A DNA stretch of 64,000 nucleotides, taken from the NCBI RefSeq assembly GCF_003668565.1, contig NZ_RCWJ01000001.1, forward strand, positions 310,001 through 374,000. Reading direction: 5' to 3'. Within the stretch, counting starts at the first letter, position 1. Every line of letters begins with the position of its first letter. Below the pieces are notes generated by a model. The model did not search any database, was not told the DNA's origin, and worked only from the letters and a program-made list of their open reading frames with translations. Made by a program: the position numbers and the translations under genes. Shown one piece after another: positions 42,194-50,157 of the stretch. Origin of the DNA: Mycetocola zhadangensis. GTDB lineage: Bacteria; Actinomycetota; Actinomycetes; Actinomycetales; Microbacteriaceae.

Positions 42194-42242
42194 GAAAACG
42201 GATGCTGTCTCGCGCGCTGGCGAGACAGCATCCGTTTTCTTA
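42194..42242 (+). terminator. Terminator of the lacI-type gene
   Basis: A perfect 19-bp stem (arms 42194-42212 and 42221-42239) with an 8-base loop and flanking A and T tracts. It follows the stop codon by 7 bases. Confidence 0.92.
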
Positions 42243-42265
42243 TATTGCGAAGTACGCATACGAAG

Positions 42266-42294
42266 AGGCGCCCTCGAAACGAGGGCGCCTTTTC
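42266..42294. terminator. Second, bidirectional-type terminator
   Basis: An 11-bp stem AGGCGCCCTCG/CGAGGGCGCCT on a three-base loop, followed by TTTT on the plus strand, 17 bases beyond the stop of the convergent isomerase gene. It probably closes the minus-strand gene and backs up the preceding terminator. Confidence 0.75.
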
Positions 42295-42310
42295 CGTGAA
42301 ATCTAAAGGT

Positions 42311-43171
42311 CTAGAAGAGGTCGCTGTAGCCGAGAGCCACGAGGTTGTCGTAGGAGGTCTGCAGGCAGTCGAAGACGTCCCTGCCGTAGAGGTCGTCCTG
42401 CTCAACAAGCAGGTACTGCACCTCGCTGGCGAGGCTCTCCTCAACGATCGCGCGGAAGTCGAGGTTGCCCTCGCCCACCTCGGCGAACTGCACGACACCG
42501 GTGAACGCGGCCATGAAGGTCTTGTGGTCCCCGGAAGCCAGGGCAGCAAATGCCTCATCGGGAATGTTGCCGATGCGGTAGTCCTTGAGGTGCACCATGG
42601 CGACGCGGTCGCGGTACTTGCGAATGGTGGCGACCGGGTCGAGCCCACCGCGCTGCACCCAGTGCACGTCGATCTCAAGTCCCATGTCAGGGGCGCGGTC
42701 AGCGATGATGTCGAGCAGGTGCTTGCCGTCGTACTTCGCGAACTCGATGTGGTGGTTGTGGTAGTAGAGGCTGATGCCCTCGTCGGCCAGCCGGCGCGCG
42801 ATGGCGTTGGTGTCGTCACAGAACTCGAGCACCTTGTCAAGCGAACCCATGGCGTCGAACGGGAGCATCCCGATGCGCAGCATCGTGGTGTCGAGCGTGC
42901 GGCAGTCGGCAACGATCTTGTCGAAGTCCGTCGTCAGCGACTCGCCGGGCATGCCCGGTGCCACGCGGAGCGACGCTGACAGTGAGGCGATGTTCATGCC
43001 GAGTTCGTCGCGTGCGCGAGCGAGTTCGGCAACATTCTCCGTCGTCATCGGAATCTGCGACACCTCGACGGCGTGGTAGCCGATGTCGCTGATCTTCCGG
43101 AGCGTCTCGAACGGACCGACCTCCGCGAAGCTGTTCTTGAGCATCATTGCCTGGACGCCGATTGTGGCCAC
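42311..43171 (-). CDS. Sugar phosphate isomerase/epimerase (second TIM-barrel enzyme)
   Basis: A 286-residue AP-endonuclease-2-fold protein. Ligand motifs: YHAVEVSQI (Glu), ISLYYHNHHIEF (about 146-157), LEIDVHWVQRGG (Asp and His), VAMVHLKDYRIG and LLVEQDDLYG (Glu near the C-terminus). The pattern is close to IolE-like and 3-keto-sugar-processing members. The GTG start has GGAGGAACTCAC upstream. It is divergent from uxaC with operator D between, so both are probably controlled together. It shares only the fold with the enzyme at 29957. Confidence 0.88.
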   Translation of the reverse strand: MATIGVQAMMLKNSFAEVGPFETLRKISDIGYHAVEVSQIPMTTENVAELARARDELGMNIASLSASLRVAPGMPGESLTTDFDKIVADCRTLDTTMLRIGMLPFDAMGSLDKVLEFCDDTNAIARRLADEGISLYYHNHHIEFAKYDGKHLLDIIADRAPDMGLEIDVHWVQRGGLDPVATIRKYRDRVAMVHLKDYRIGNIPDEAFAALASGDHKTFMAAFTGVVQFAEVGEGNLDFRAIVEESLASEVQYLLVEQDDLYGRDVFDCLQTSYDNLVALGYSDLF

Positions 43172-43283
43172 GTGAGTTCCTCCATTGGATCTGGAGCTTC
43201 CGTCCTTGGAAGCCGTTTGTTGCCGCGGATAACCCGAAGGGCACCCGCTGTCTTGCCCTCAGTCTGTCAGAGGGTTACGATGT

Positions 43284-43301
43284 TTGGCAACCGGTTGACA
43301 A
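43284..43301. promoter_or_regulatory. Operator D: LacI-type palindrome between isomerase gene and uxaC
   Basis: TTGGCAACCGGTTGACAA, symmetric except for one pair. The right half holds a perfect TTGACA (43295-43300), a -35 for uxaC with GAGATT 17 bases on. The left half gives TTGCCA on the minus strand with CAGACT 18 bases on for the isomerase gene. Confidence 0.75.
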
Positions 43302-43343
43302 CATTCACGCAGCCGACGAGATTATCCATATGAAGGTGTGTCA

Positions 43344-44756
43344 ATGAAGCTGCAACTCGATCCAGACCGACTGTTCCCCGCTGACCCCGCCACGCGGGCC
43401 GTCGCTCGGGCGCTCTTCGAGCAGGTGGAGAACCTGCCGATCCTCTCGCCTCACGGTCACGTCGACCCGGCGATCCTCGTCGACGACCGTCAGTTTCCAA
43501 ACCCGGCCGAACTCTTCATCCGGTACGACCACTACGTCACTCGGCTGATGCACTCCGCCGGGGTCGACCTCAGCAGGCTCGGCATTCCGAACCGCCAGTC
43601 CGGCGAGCCGGTTGCGTCGCCCCGTGAAGTCTGGCGGACCTTCAGCGAGAACTGGCACCTGTACGCCGGTACCGCTTCGGGCTACTGGCTGCAGTCCACC
43701 TTCAACCAGGTCTTCGGTATCGACGTGCAGCCAAGCGCCGAGAACGCCGATGCGGTCTACGACGTCATCCAGGCGGCTCTCGATACCGATGACTTCCGCC
43801 CCCGAGCCCTGTTCTCGCGCTTTGACATCGAGGTTCTTGCCACAACGGACGATCCGATGGACTCACTCGCGCCGCACCGGGCGCTCGCGGCCGATCCGTC
43901 GTTCTCCGGACGTGTGCTCCCCACTTTCCGCCCAGACGCGTACCTCAACCCGTCAACGCCAGGGTGGGCTGACAAGGTCGCGGCCCTCGCCGAATGGAAC
44001 GGCTCGGCCGTCAGCAGCTACACCGGCTACATTGAAGCTCTCGCGGGCCGACGCCGGTACTTCGTCGAAAACGGCGCGGTCTCGGCCGACCACGGTGTGT
44101 TCGAGCCCCTCGCGGTCGACCTCTCTCCAGCCGAGGCGAGCGCCCTGTTCGAGAAGGGACTCTCCGGCACCTTGTCGGCCGCTGAATCCCGGGCTTTCGC
44201 CGGCCACATGCTGCTCGAAAGCGCTCGGATGAGCACCGAAGACGGACTCGTCATGACCGTGCACCCCGGCGTCTACCGCAACCACTCGAGCGAAACGTTC
44301 GCAGCGTTCGGACCAGACACCGGACACGACATTCCCGTGACCACCACGTACGTTGAGAACATGCGGCCGCTGCTCGAGAAGTACGGCAATAACGCGGACT
44401 TCCACCTCGTGCTGTTCAGCGTCGACGAGACCGTTTACTCCCGCGAGGTCGCACCACTCGCCGGCTTCTATCCGAGCGTCTACATCGGTGCACCGTGGTG
44501 GTTCCTCGATGCGCCAGACTCGGTGCTGCGTTTCCGCTCGGCCGTCACCGAAACCGCCGGCTTCTATCGCAGCTCCGGTTTCATCGACGACACTCGCGCC
44601 TTCCTCTCTATCCCGGCTCGCCACGACATGGCCCGCCGGCTCGACTCGGCATTTCTCGCTCGCCTCGTCCGGGAAGGGCGAATCGACGAGGGAACTGCCG
44701 GCCGGATTATCGTCGACCTTGTCGACTCGCTTCCTCGAAAGGTCTTCAAACTGTGA
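43344..44756 (+). CDS. uxaC: Glucuronate isomerase
   Basis: UxaC isomerises D-glucuronate to D-fructuronate (and galacturonate to tagaturonate). The 470-residue protein has LPILSPHGHVDPAILVDD (metal histidines near residues 33-35), LFIRYDHYVTRLMHSAGV and the C-terminal SIPARHDMARRLDSAFLARLV block. The ATG at 43344 lies 7 bases after GAAGG; a GTG two codons upstream is less likely. The stop overlaps the uxuB GTG. The leader carries operator D, tying it to the island regulon. Confidence 0.95.
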   Translation: MKLQLDPDRLFPADPATRAVARALFEQVENLPILSPHGHVDPAILVDDRQFPNPAELFIRYDHYVTRLMHSAGVDLSRLGIPNRQSGEPVASPREVWRTFSENWHLYAGTASGYWLQSTFNQVFGIDVQPSAENADAVYDVIQAALDTDDFRPRALFSRFDIEVLATTDDPMDSLAPHRALAADPSFSGRVLPTFRPDAYLNPSTPGWADKVAALAEWNGSAVSSYTGYIEALAGRRRYFVENGAVSADHGVFEPLAVDLSPAEASALFEKGLSGTLSAAESRAFAGHMLLESARMSTEDGLVMTVHPGVYRNHSSETFAAFGPDTGHDIPVTTTYVENMRPLLEKYGNNADFHLVLFSVDETVYSREVAPLAGFYPSVYIGAPWWFLDAPDSVLRFRSAVTETAGFYRSSGFIDDTRAFLSIPARHDMARRLDSAFLARLVREGRIDEGTAGRIIVDLVDSLPRKVFKL

Positions 44757-46174
44757 CGAACAATGCCTCCGCACCGACACTCACCCGCTCCAGCCACAGC
44801 GCTTCGAACAGGGAGGCTTCGGGCAGCGTTCGCATCGTCCACATGGGTCTCGGTGCGTTCTCTCGCGCTCACCAGGCCTGGTACACCGACGTGGCAGACG
44901 AAACAGGGGAGTGGGGCATCGCGGCATTCACCGGGCGGAACGCCACAGCTGCTGAAGAGCTCGCCCCACAGGACGGCCTCTTCACCCTGATCGAACGGTC
45001 GGCCGACAGGGACACGGCGACCATCGTGTCGAGCATCGTTGAAGCCGTCGACGGTGCGAACCTCGATCGCTTCGTCGACCTGCTGGCCGCCCCATCGACG
45101 GCCCTGGTCACCCTGACGGTGACCGAGGCGGGCTACCGCCTCACGGCGAACGGGCAGCCGAACCGCGACGACGCGGCTGTGAACGACGACATCGACTGGC
45201 TCAGCACCGCGCTGGGCGGTGAGCTTCCTGAATCATTTGCAGGCGGGCCCGTCACGACTCTGGGCCGCCTGCTGCTCGGCCTGCATGCTCGGCGCCTCGC
45301 CGGTGCGGGGCCTCTCGCCATCGTGCCGTGTGACAACATGCCAGACAACGGACCGTTCGTGCGATCGGGCATTCTTGCCCTCGCTCAACTGGTGAACCCG
45401 GAGACGGGCGCATGGATCGCCGAGGAGGTGTCATTCGTGTCGACTTCGGTTGACCGGATCACCCCGAAGACCACGCCGGCCGACGTCGAAACAGCGGTGT
45501 CCCTGACCGGCTTCGCCGACCAGGCACCCGTCGTCACCGAACCGTTCCGTGACTGGGTGCTCTCCGGTGCCTTCCCCGCCGGCCGGCCGCAATGGGAGAA
45601 GGCTGGAGCGCGGTTTGTGGACGAGATCGAGCCGTTCGAGCGGCGAAAGCTGTGGCTGCTCAACGGTGCGCACAGCCTGCTGGCGTACGCCGGGCGGTTG
45701 CGTGGCCATGAAACTGTTGCGTCGGCGATCGCTGACCCGGAGTGCCGCACCTGGGTCACCGAGTACTGGGATGCAGCGTCCGCCCACCTGGGTGAGGGGC
45801 TCGACCTGGAGAACTACCGCGCAGCGCTCCTCGAGCGGTTCGAGAACGCGCGTATCGAGCATCGCCTGGCCCAGATCGGCATGGAGGGCGTCACCAAGCT
45901 TCGTGTACGCGCCGCGCCGATCATCCTCGCCGAACGTGCCGCCGGCCGCAGCGGCCAGGCGGCAATTCGCGCCATCGGTGCGTGGGCTGCCCTGGTCATC
46001 TCGCGGACCGAACTCCCGGACGCGGCGGCAGCGGGCATCGCAGCCGCCCTCGCGTCAGAAGGGGACATCGTCACCGAGTTGATTCGCTTGATCGATCCGC
46101 GACTCGCGGAGGATGCGGCGGTGCTCGATGGCATCCGCTCTGTTGCCAAACAGGCTCTACCGACCCACGCCTGA
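44753..46174 (+). CDS. uxuB: Mannitol dehydrogenase-family oxidoreductase, probable fructuronate reductase
   Basis: A 473-residue polyol dehydrogenase that most likely reduces D-fructuronate to D-mannonate with NADH, the step after UxaC. Family marks: IVHMGLGAFSRAHQAWYTD (about 24-42), IVPCDNMPDNG, FVSTSVDRITPKT, and the catalytic lysine-asparagine helix KLWLLNGAHSLLAYAG. An open frame extends 258 bases upstream inside uxaC, but the GTG at 44753 overlaps the uxaC stop (GTGA) and follows AAAGG. Mannitol or altronate activity cannot be excluded from sequence alone; the uxaC and mannonate dehydratase neighbours favour UxuB. Confidence 0.88.
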   Translation: MTNNASAPTLTRSSHSASNREASGSVRIVHMGLGAFSRAHQAWYTDVADETGEWGIAAFTGRNATAAEELAPQDGLFTLIERSADRDTATIVSSIVEAVDGANLDRFVDLLAAPSTALVTLTVTEAGYRLTANGQPNRDDAAVNDDIDWLSTALGGELPESFAGGPVTTLGRLLLGLHARRLAGAGPLAIVPCDNMPDNGPFVRSGILALAQLVNPETGAWIAEEVSFVSTSVDRITPKTTPADVETAVSLTGFADQAPVVTEPFRDWVLSGAFPAGRPQWEKAGARFVDEIEPFERRKLWLLNGAHSLLAYAGRLRGHETVASAIADPECRTWVTEYWDAASAHLGEGLDLENYRAALLERFENARIEHRLAQIGMEGVTKLRVRAAPIILAERAAGRSGQAAIRAIGAWAALVISRTELPDAAAAGIAAALASEGDIVTELIRLIDPRLAEDAAVLDGIRSVAKQALPTHA

Positions 46175-46181
46175 CCACGGG

Positions 46182-46210
46182 GCGGAGCGCTCGAATCGCG
46201 AGCGCTCCGC
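46182..46210 (+). terminator. Stem-loop after uxuB
   Basis: A perfect 12-bp stem (GCGGAGCGCTCG with CGAGCGCTCCGC) with a five-base loop, 7 bases after the uxuB stop. There is no T-run. It separates the uxaC-uxuB unit from the operator E promoter that follows. Confidence 0.65.
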
Positions 46211-46216
46211 ATCGGC

Positions 46217-46234
46217 TTGGCAACCGTTTGCCAA
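46217..46234. promoter_or_regulatory. Operator E: LacI-type palindrome upstream of the symporter gene
   Basis: TTGGCAACCGTTTGCCAA, symmetric except for one pair. Its right half contains TTGCCA (46228-46233), with TTGACT 17 bases on as a weak -10. Confidence 0.7.
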
Positions 46235-46343
46235 AATGCTGAAATCGTGCTTGACTGTACGTCATCACGGTTCGCAGGATTTCTCGCCTGCTCCATATTT
46301 TTCGCAAGGACGCGGTTCGCAACGAAGCGCAGAGGGAGCTCAC

Positions 46344-46547
46344 ATGTCGGCACAGTCCGCACAGCTGGCCCCGATGCCCCGTGGCATCCGCCGAGTCCTG
46401 AACCGGCGTGAATTCCACGCCGTACTTTTCGGCAACTCCGCTCTCATGGCGAGCACCAGGAACGGCGGAGTTGCCGATACTCACGACAGGGCAGTTCCGG
46501 TGAAAGCCAGTGCCCTCCTCGCATTCGCACCATCGGAAGAGCAGTAG
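46344..46547 (+). CDS. Small hypothetical protein in the symporter leader
   Basis: A 67-residue basic frame starting at an ATG preceded by GAGGGAG, ending 33 bases before the symporter ATG. It contains PRGIRRVLNRREFHAVLFGN, an amphipathic basic helix, then a polar tail. I recognise no family, and it has no membrane segment or cysteine. It could be a real small protein, a translated leader affecting the symporter, or a decayed remnant. The good ribosome site is the main support. Confidence 0.4.
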   Translation: MSAQSAQLAPMPRGIRRVLNRREFHAVLFGNSALMASTRNGGVADTHDRAVPVKASALLAFAPSEEQ

Positions 46548-46580
46548 CCGACGCGCTGCCCTTCGGGTAAAGGAGCCCCC

Positions 46581-48038
46581 ATGACGAATACCATCAGCCC
46601 CACACCGCCAGCGACACTGGGAAAGCTGCCGAAGATCAGCATCATCGGCTACGGTGCCGGCGACGCGGCAAACAACCTCGCGTTCACAACAGCGACAATG
46701 TTCCTGCTGATCTATTACACAGATGTAGCGGGAATCTCGGCTGCAGCTGCCGGAACGCTGCTGTTGGTTGTGCGCGTTTTCGACGCTTTCGCGGATCTCT
46801 TCGCCGGCCGCATCGTTGACCGCACCTACAGCAAGCGGTTCGGCAAGTTCCGCCCGTTCCTGATGTTCGGCTCGGTGCCGTTGTTGCTGCTCAGCGTCGC
46901 TGTTTTCAGTGTTCCGCAGATCGGCGAGTCCGGCATGCTGCTTTACGCCTACCTCACTTACGCGGCTCTCGGTCTTGCGTACAGCCTCGTCAACATTCCG
47001 TACGGTTCGCTGGCAGGCGCCATGACGCAAGATCCGAGTGAACGAGCGAAACTTGCCAGCGCTCGCACCATCGGCGCCATGATCGTCGGATCTGGACTCG
47101 GCATCTTTGTCGCCCCCCTCATCACTCCGGAGAACGACCTCCAGTCGATCTTCACCTTCATGACTCTCGGCTTCGTCGTCGTCGGGACGGCGCTCTACTT
47201 TTTCACGGCCTTCACCGCGAAGGAGCGTGTGAGGCGCGATGTCCCGCACGTCACCATGAAGCAGAGCGCCGCGATCCTCAAGAACAACAAGCCGCTCGTT
47301 CTGCTGTGCATCAGCTCTTTCGTATTCCTCACCGGAATGCTGGCGCTCAGCACCGTGCAGCTGTACTACCTGCGCGATGTGCTCAACGCTCTTCCGCTCT
47401 ACGCGCTGTTCTCTATCATTCAGCTCGTGATGGTGTTCGGCCTGGCCGGTTTCATCCCGAAGATCGTTCGCATCTTTGGCAAGCGCACGGCCTACATGGC
47501 CGGAGGCGGAATCATGGGTGTCGGCGGAGTCATCGTTTTCCTCGCACCGCCGAGCATGGTCTGGCTCGGGTTCTCCGGACTGGTTGTCTGCCAGCTCGGC
47601 ATTGTGCTCGTCAACATGCTGGTCTGGGCGCTCGAAGCCGACACCGTCGAATACGGCGAGTGGAAGACCGGTGTACGGGCAGAGGGCATCGTCTACGCGC
47701 TGTTCTCCTTCACCCGGAAGGCGGGCCAGGCTGTTGGCGGCGCACTGGCCGCATACGCACTCGCCTGGGGCGGGTACGTCGCAAACGCGGCAGCTCAGAG
47801 TGAGCAGGCTGTGTGGGGCATCCGAGCCGGCGCAGGACTCGTTCCCGTCGCCGCCAGCATCATCGCCATCGCCATTATGTTCTTCTACCCGCTCACCGAC
47901 GCGAAGCACAAAGAGATCGTCGCTGAGATCGCCGAGCGCCGCCTCACCCGCGGAGTCGCTGCGCCCATGGATCCGTCGTTGTCGACGGCCGCGTTCACGG
48001 TGAACCGGGGGCAGAACAGCACACCGCCGACCGAATAA
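46581..48038 (+). CDS. Glycoside-pentoside-hexuronide:cation symporter (GPH family, MFS)
   Basis: A 485-residue transporter with twelve predicted helices, homologous to UidB/MelB-type symporters. GPH marks: [15 protein letters not shown] at the start, [33 protein letters not shown] (the Asp-rich helix 2-3 loop, about 70-100), [25 protein letters not shown], and [22 protein letters not shown] glucuronide or free hexuronate substrate fits the neighbouring genes (inference). AAAGGAG precedes the ATG. Operator E upstream and the degenerate operator F downstream bracket the gene. Confidence 0.9.
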   Translation: MTNTISPTPPATLGKLPKISIIGYGAGDAANNLAFTTATMFLLIYYTDVAGISAAAAGTLLLVVRVFDAFADLFAGRIVDRTYSKRFGKFRPFLMFGSVPLLLLSVAVFSVPQIGESGMLLYAYLTYAALGLAYSLVNIPYGSLAGAMTQDPSERAKLASARTIGAMIVGSGLGIFVAPLITPENDLQSIFTFMTLGFVVVGTALYFFTAFTAKERVRRDVPHVTMKQSAAILKNNKPLVLLCISSFVFLTGMLALSTVQLYYLRDVLNALPLYALFSIIQLVMVFGLAGFIPKIVRIFGKRTAYMAGGGIMGVGGVIVFLAPPSMVWLGFSGLVVCQLGIVLVNMLVWALEADTVEYGEWKTGVRAEGIVYALFSFTRKAGQAVGGALAAYALAWGGYVANAAAQSEQAVWGIRAGAGLVPVAASIIAIAIMFFYPLTDAKHKEIVAEIAERRLTRGVAAPMDPSLSTAAFTVNRGQNSTPPTE

Positions 48039-48043
48039 TCTGT

Positions 48044-48061
48044 ATCGCAACCGTTCGCCAC
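48044..48061. promoter_or_regulatory. Operator F: degenerate LacI-type site upstream of manD
   Basis: ATCGCAACCGTTCGCCAC shares 14 of 18 positions with operator E and keeps the CAACCG centre. It lies 36 bases before the manD start. The poorer match makes it a tentative member of the set. Confidence 0.4.
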
Positions 48062-48096
48062 CGACAGTTCGCCGTCGCCACGCACAAGGGAAAATC

Positions 48097-49335
48097 ATGA
48101 AAATCGAAAAAGCTGAAGTCATCGTCACGAGCCCTGACCGCAACTTCGTCACGCTCAAGCTGACAACGGAAGACGGAGTTACCGGACTTGGAGACGCCAC
48201 GCTGAACGGTCGCGAACTCGCGGTTGTCTCGTACCTCTCCGAGCACGTGGTTCCCCTGCTCATCGGCCGTGAAGCGCACAACATTGAAGACACCTGGCAG
48301 TTTTTGTACCGCAGCGCGTACTGGCGCAGGGGCCCCGTCACCATGGCCGCGATCGCCGCTGTCGACGTCGCCCTCTGGGACATCAAGGCCAAGGTCGCCG
48401 GGATGCCGCTGTACCAGCTGCTCGGCGGTGCCTCACGCACAGGCCTGATGGCATACGGACACGCGTCGGGCAAGAGCCTGCCTGAACTGTTCGACAGCGT
48501 GCGCGAGCACCAGGAACAGGGCTACAAGTCCATCCGCATTCAGACCGGGGTTCCCGGCCTGAAGTCGATCTACGGCATCGCATCGAACGCGACGTTCGAA
48601 GCGAACAAGGGTGTTCGATACGATCACGAGCCCGCCCAGCGCGGTGCTCTGCCGAATGAGGAGGACTGGGACACTCGCAGCTACCTGCGCCACGTTCCTA
48701 CGGTCTTCGAGGCAGTGCGTAACGAGTTTGGTCCCGAGATTCCGCTGCTCCACGACGGCCACCACCGCATGACGCCGATTCAGGCGGCAAAGCTCGGCAA
48801 GTCGCTCGAACCGTACGACCTGTTCTGGCTCGAGGACTGCACACCGGCCGAGAACCCTGAGGCACTCCGCCTCGTGCGACAGCACACCACGACGCCGCTC
48901 GCGATCGGTGAGATTTTCAACACGGTCTGGGACTACCAGCAGATCATCCGTGAGCAGCTCATCGACTACGTGCGCAGCGCCGTCACCCACACCGGCGGGA
49001 TCTCGCACCTCAAGAAGGTGCTCGACTACGCATCGCAATACCAGATCAAGTCGGGCATGCACGGGCCGACCGACATTTCCCCCGTCGGCATGGCCGCCGC
49101 AATGCACCTCGGTATGTCGATCCACAACTTCGGCATCCAGGAATACATGCAGCACGGACAGAAGACCGACAGCGTTTTCGAGCAGTCATTCACCTGGAGC
49201 GACGGCATGCTGCACCCGGGTAACAAGCCGGGCCTCGGTGTCGAGCTCAACGTCGATGAGGCGGGCAAGTACCCGTACGAAACCGCATACCTGCCGTACA
49301 ACCGTCTCGCCGACGGCACAGTCCACGACTGGTAG
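48097..49335 (+). CDS. manD: D-mannonate dehydratase (ManD, enolase superfamily)
   Basis: A 412-residue mandelate-racemase-like enolase-superfamily enzyme that removes water from D-mannonate to give 2-keto-3-deoxygluconate. Metal ligands are in [11 protein letters not shown] (Asp, about 225), [15 protein letters not shown] (Glu, about 246) and [12 protein letters not shown] (Glu, about 272), with [17 protein letters not shown] and [11 protein letters not shown] following, the ManD/RspA pattern. Some relatives act slowly on gluconate or have no known dehydratase activity, so mannonate is assigned mainly from the uxaC-uxuB context. It replaces the unrelated UxuA of enterobacteria. gntK follows 17 bases later. 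Confidence 0.87.
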   Translation: MKIEKAEVIVTSPDRNFVTLKLTTEDGVTGLGDATLNGRELAVVSYLSEHVVPLLIGREAHNIEDTWQFLYRSAYWRRGPVTMAAIAAVDVALWDIKAKVAGMPLYQLLGGASRTGLMAYGHASGKSLPELFDSVREHQEQGYKSIRIQTGVPGLKSIYGIASNATFEANKGVRYDHEPAQRGALPNEEDWDTRSYLRHVPTVFEAVRNEFGPEIPLLHDGHHRMTPIQAAKLGKSLEPYDLFWLEDCTPAENPEALRLVRQHTTTPLAIGEIFNTVWDYQQIIREQLIDYVRSAVTHTGGISHLKKVLDYASQYQIKSGMHGPTDISPVGMAAAMHLGMSIHNFGIQEYMQHGQKTDSVFEQSFTWSDGMLHPGNKPGLGVELNVDEAGKYPYETAYLPYNRLADGTVHDW

Positions 49336-49339
49336 ACGG

Positions 49340-49345
49340 TAGATT
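49340..49345 (+). promoter_or_regulatory. Putative -10 element before gntK
   Basis: TAGATT is 7 bases before the gntK ATG at 49353, with no ribosome site. It would allow a leaderless gntK message independent of manD. Confidence 0.45.
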
Positions 49346-49352
49346 CGGCCGC

Positions 49353-49898
49353 ATGTCACAGAACACAACAACTCCCGAGGGCACCCAAATTGTCGTGATG
49401 GGGGTATCCGGATCTGGCAAGAGCACAATAGGGGCGCTCATTGCCGGTGCCCTCGGGGTGCCGTTCGTTGACGGTGATGCACTTCACCCGCAGTCGAACA
49501 TCGAGAAGATGGCTGGCGGGAAGCCGCTCAACGACGACGACCGCTGGCCATGGCTCACCGTCGTCGGCCAAACACTCTCGGAGGCGGGAGCGACCGGAAC
49601 CGGGATGGTCATCGCCTGCTCGGCGCTTCGTCGTGCATACCGACAGGCCATCCTCGACAGCGCCCCCGGAGTTCGGTTCGTGCACCTTGACGGAACCCGC
49701 GACGTTCTCTCCTCACGAATCGAAGGTCGAAGTGGTCACTTCATGCCGCCGAGCCTTCTTGATTCCCAGTTCGCAACGCTTGAGCCGCTTGCCGCTGATG
49801 AACCAGGGATGGTGATCGACATCGATCAGCCTGTCGCCGACATCGTCTCCGAAACCGTCGCGAAGATTCGATCAACGACGGGTGTGCCGAACGCCTGA
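49353..49898 (+). CDS. gntK: Gluconokinase
   Basis: A 181-residue P-loop kinase that phosphorylates D-gluconate to 6-phosphogluconate, the substrate of Gnd at the other end of the island. Walker A GVSGSGKSTIG (about 17-27), then PFVDGDALHPQSNIEKMAGGKPLNDDDRWPWL, the GntK substrate block, and IACSALRRAYRQAIL. The length is typical. It begins 17 bases after manD. A hexamer TAGATT upstream suggests a separate leaderless start. Confidence 0.94.
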   Translation: MSQNTTTPEGTQIVVMGVSGSGKSTIGALIAGALGVPFVDGDALHPQSNIEKMAGGKPLNDDDRWPWLTVVGQTLSEAGATGTGMVIACSALRRAYRQAILDSAPGVRFVHLDGTRDVLSSRIEGRSGHFMPPSLLDSQFATLEPLAADEPGMVIDIDQPVADIVSETVAKIRSTTGVPNA

Positions 49899-49924
49899 CG
49901 AACGTTCGGTCCGCATCGATGCTG

Positions 49925-50157
49925 TAGACTCAACGATTGAACTTCGGCGAGGGATGCCACGTGCAGACGCACTGAGTGGCATCCGTTATCGACGCGGTGG
50001 GCAAGGCACCTACTTTTCTTACCCAAGAACTGGCTTTTCCTCACGCTGACATGCGTTCGAGTTGAACCGAAGCCGGTCCGCCGGCCTCGCACCAGACCAC
50101 ACGGAGCTGCGCTCCGGTAAGCGAAAGAGCTGTAAGGCTCACCAAAGGAGAAACACC
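49925..50157 (+). promoter_or_regulatory. Promoter and structured leader of rplY
   Basis: TAGACT at 49925-49930 is a candidate -10, implying a leader of about 220 bases without a gene. It contains a nested stem-loop (GGATGCCAC/GTGGCATCC at 49952-49984 with an inner GTGC/GCAC), GCCGG/CCGGC at 50072-50085 and CGGAG/CTCCG at 50102-50116, before AAAGGAG. The first stem could also terminate gntK. A regulatory leader for the ribosomal protein gene is plausible but unproven. Confidence 0.4.

Noticed and set aside
44495-44752. Upstream extension of uxuB inside uxaC
   Set aside because: The extra residues are Arg/Pro-rich frame-shadow of uxaC; the GTG at 44753 with GTGA overlap and AAAGG fits the family start.
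46071-48473. An 800-codon open frame on the minus strand
   Set aside because: It lies opposite the GPH symporter and its neighbours, is highly charged, has no recognisable domain and arises from GC-biased third positions of the plus-strand genes.
24919-50157. Integrative element with att sites
   Set aside because: No tRNA at either edge, no integrase and no matching direct repeats at the boundaries were found by eye.
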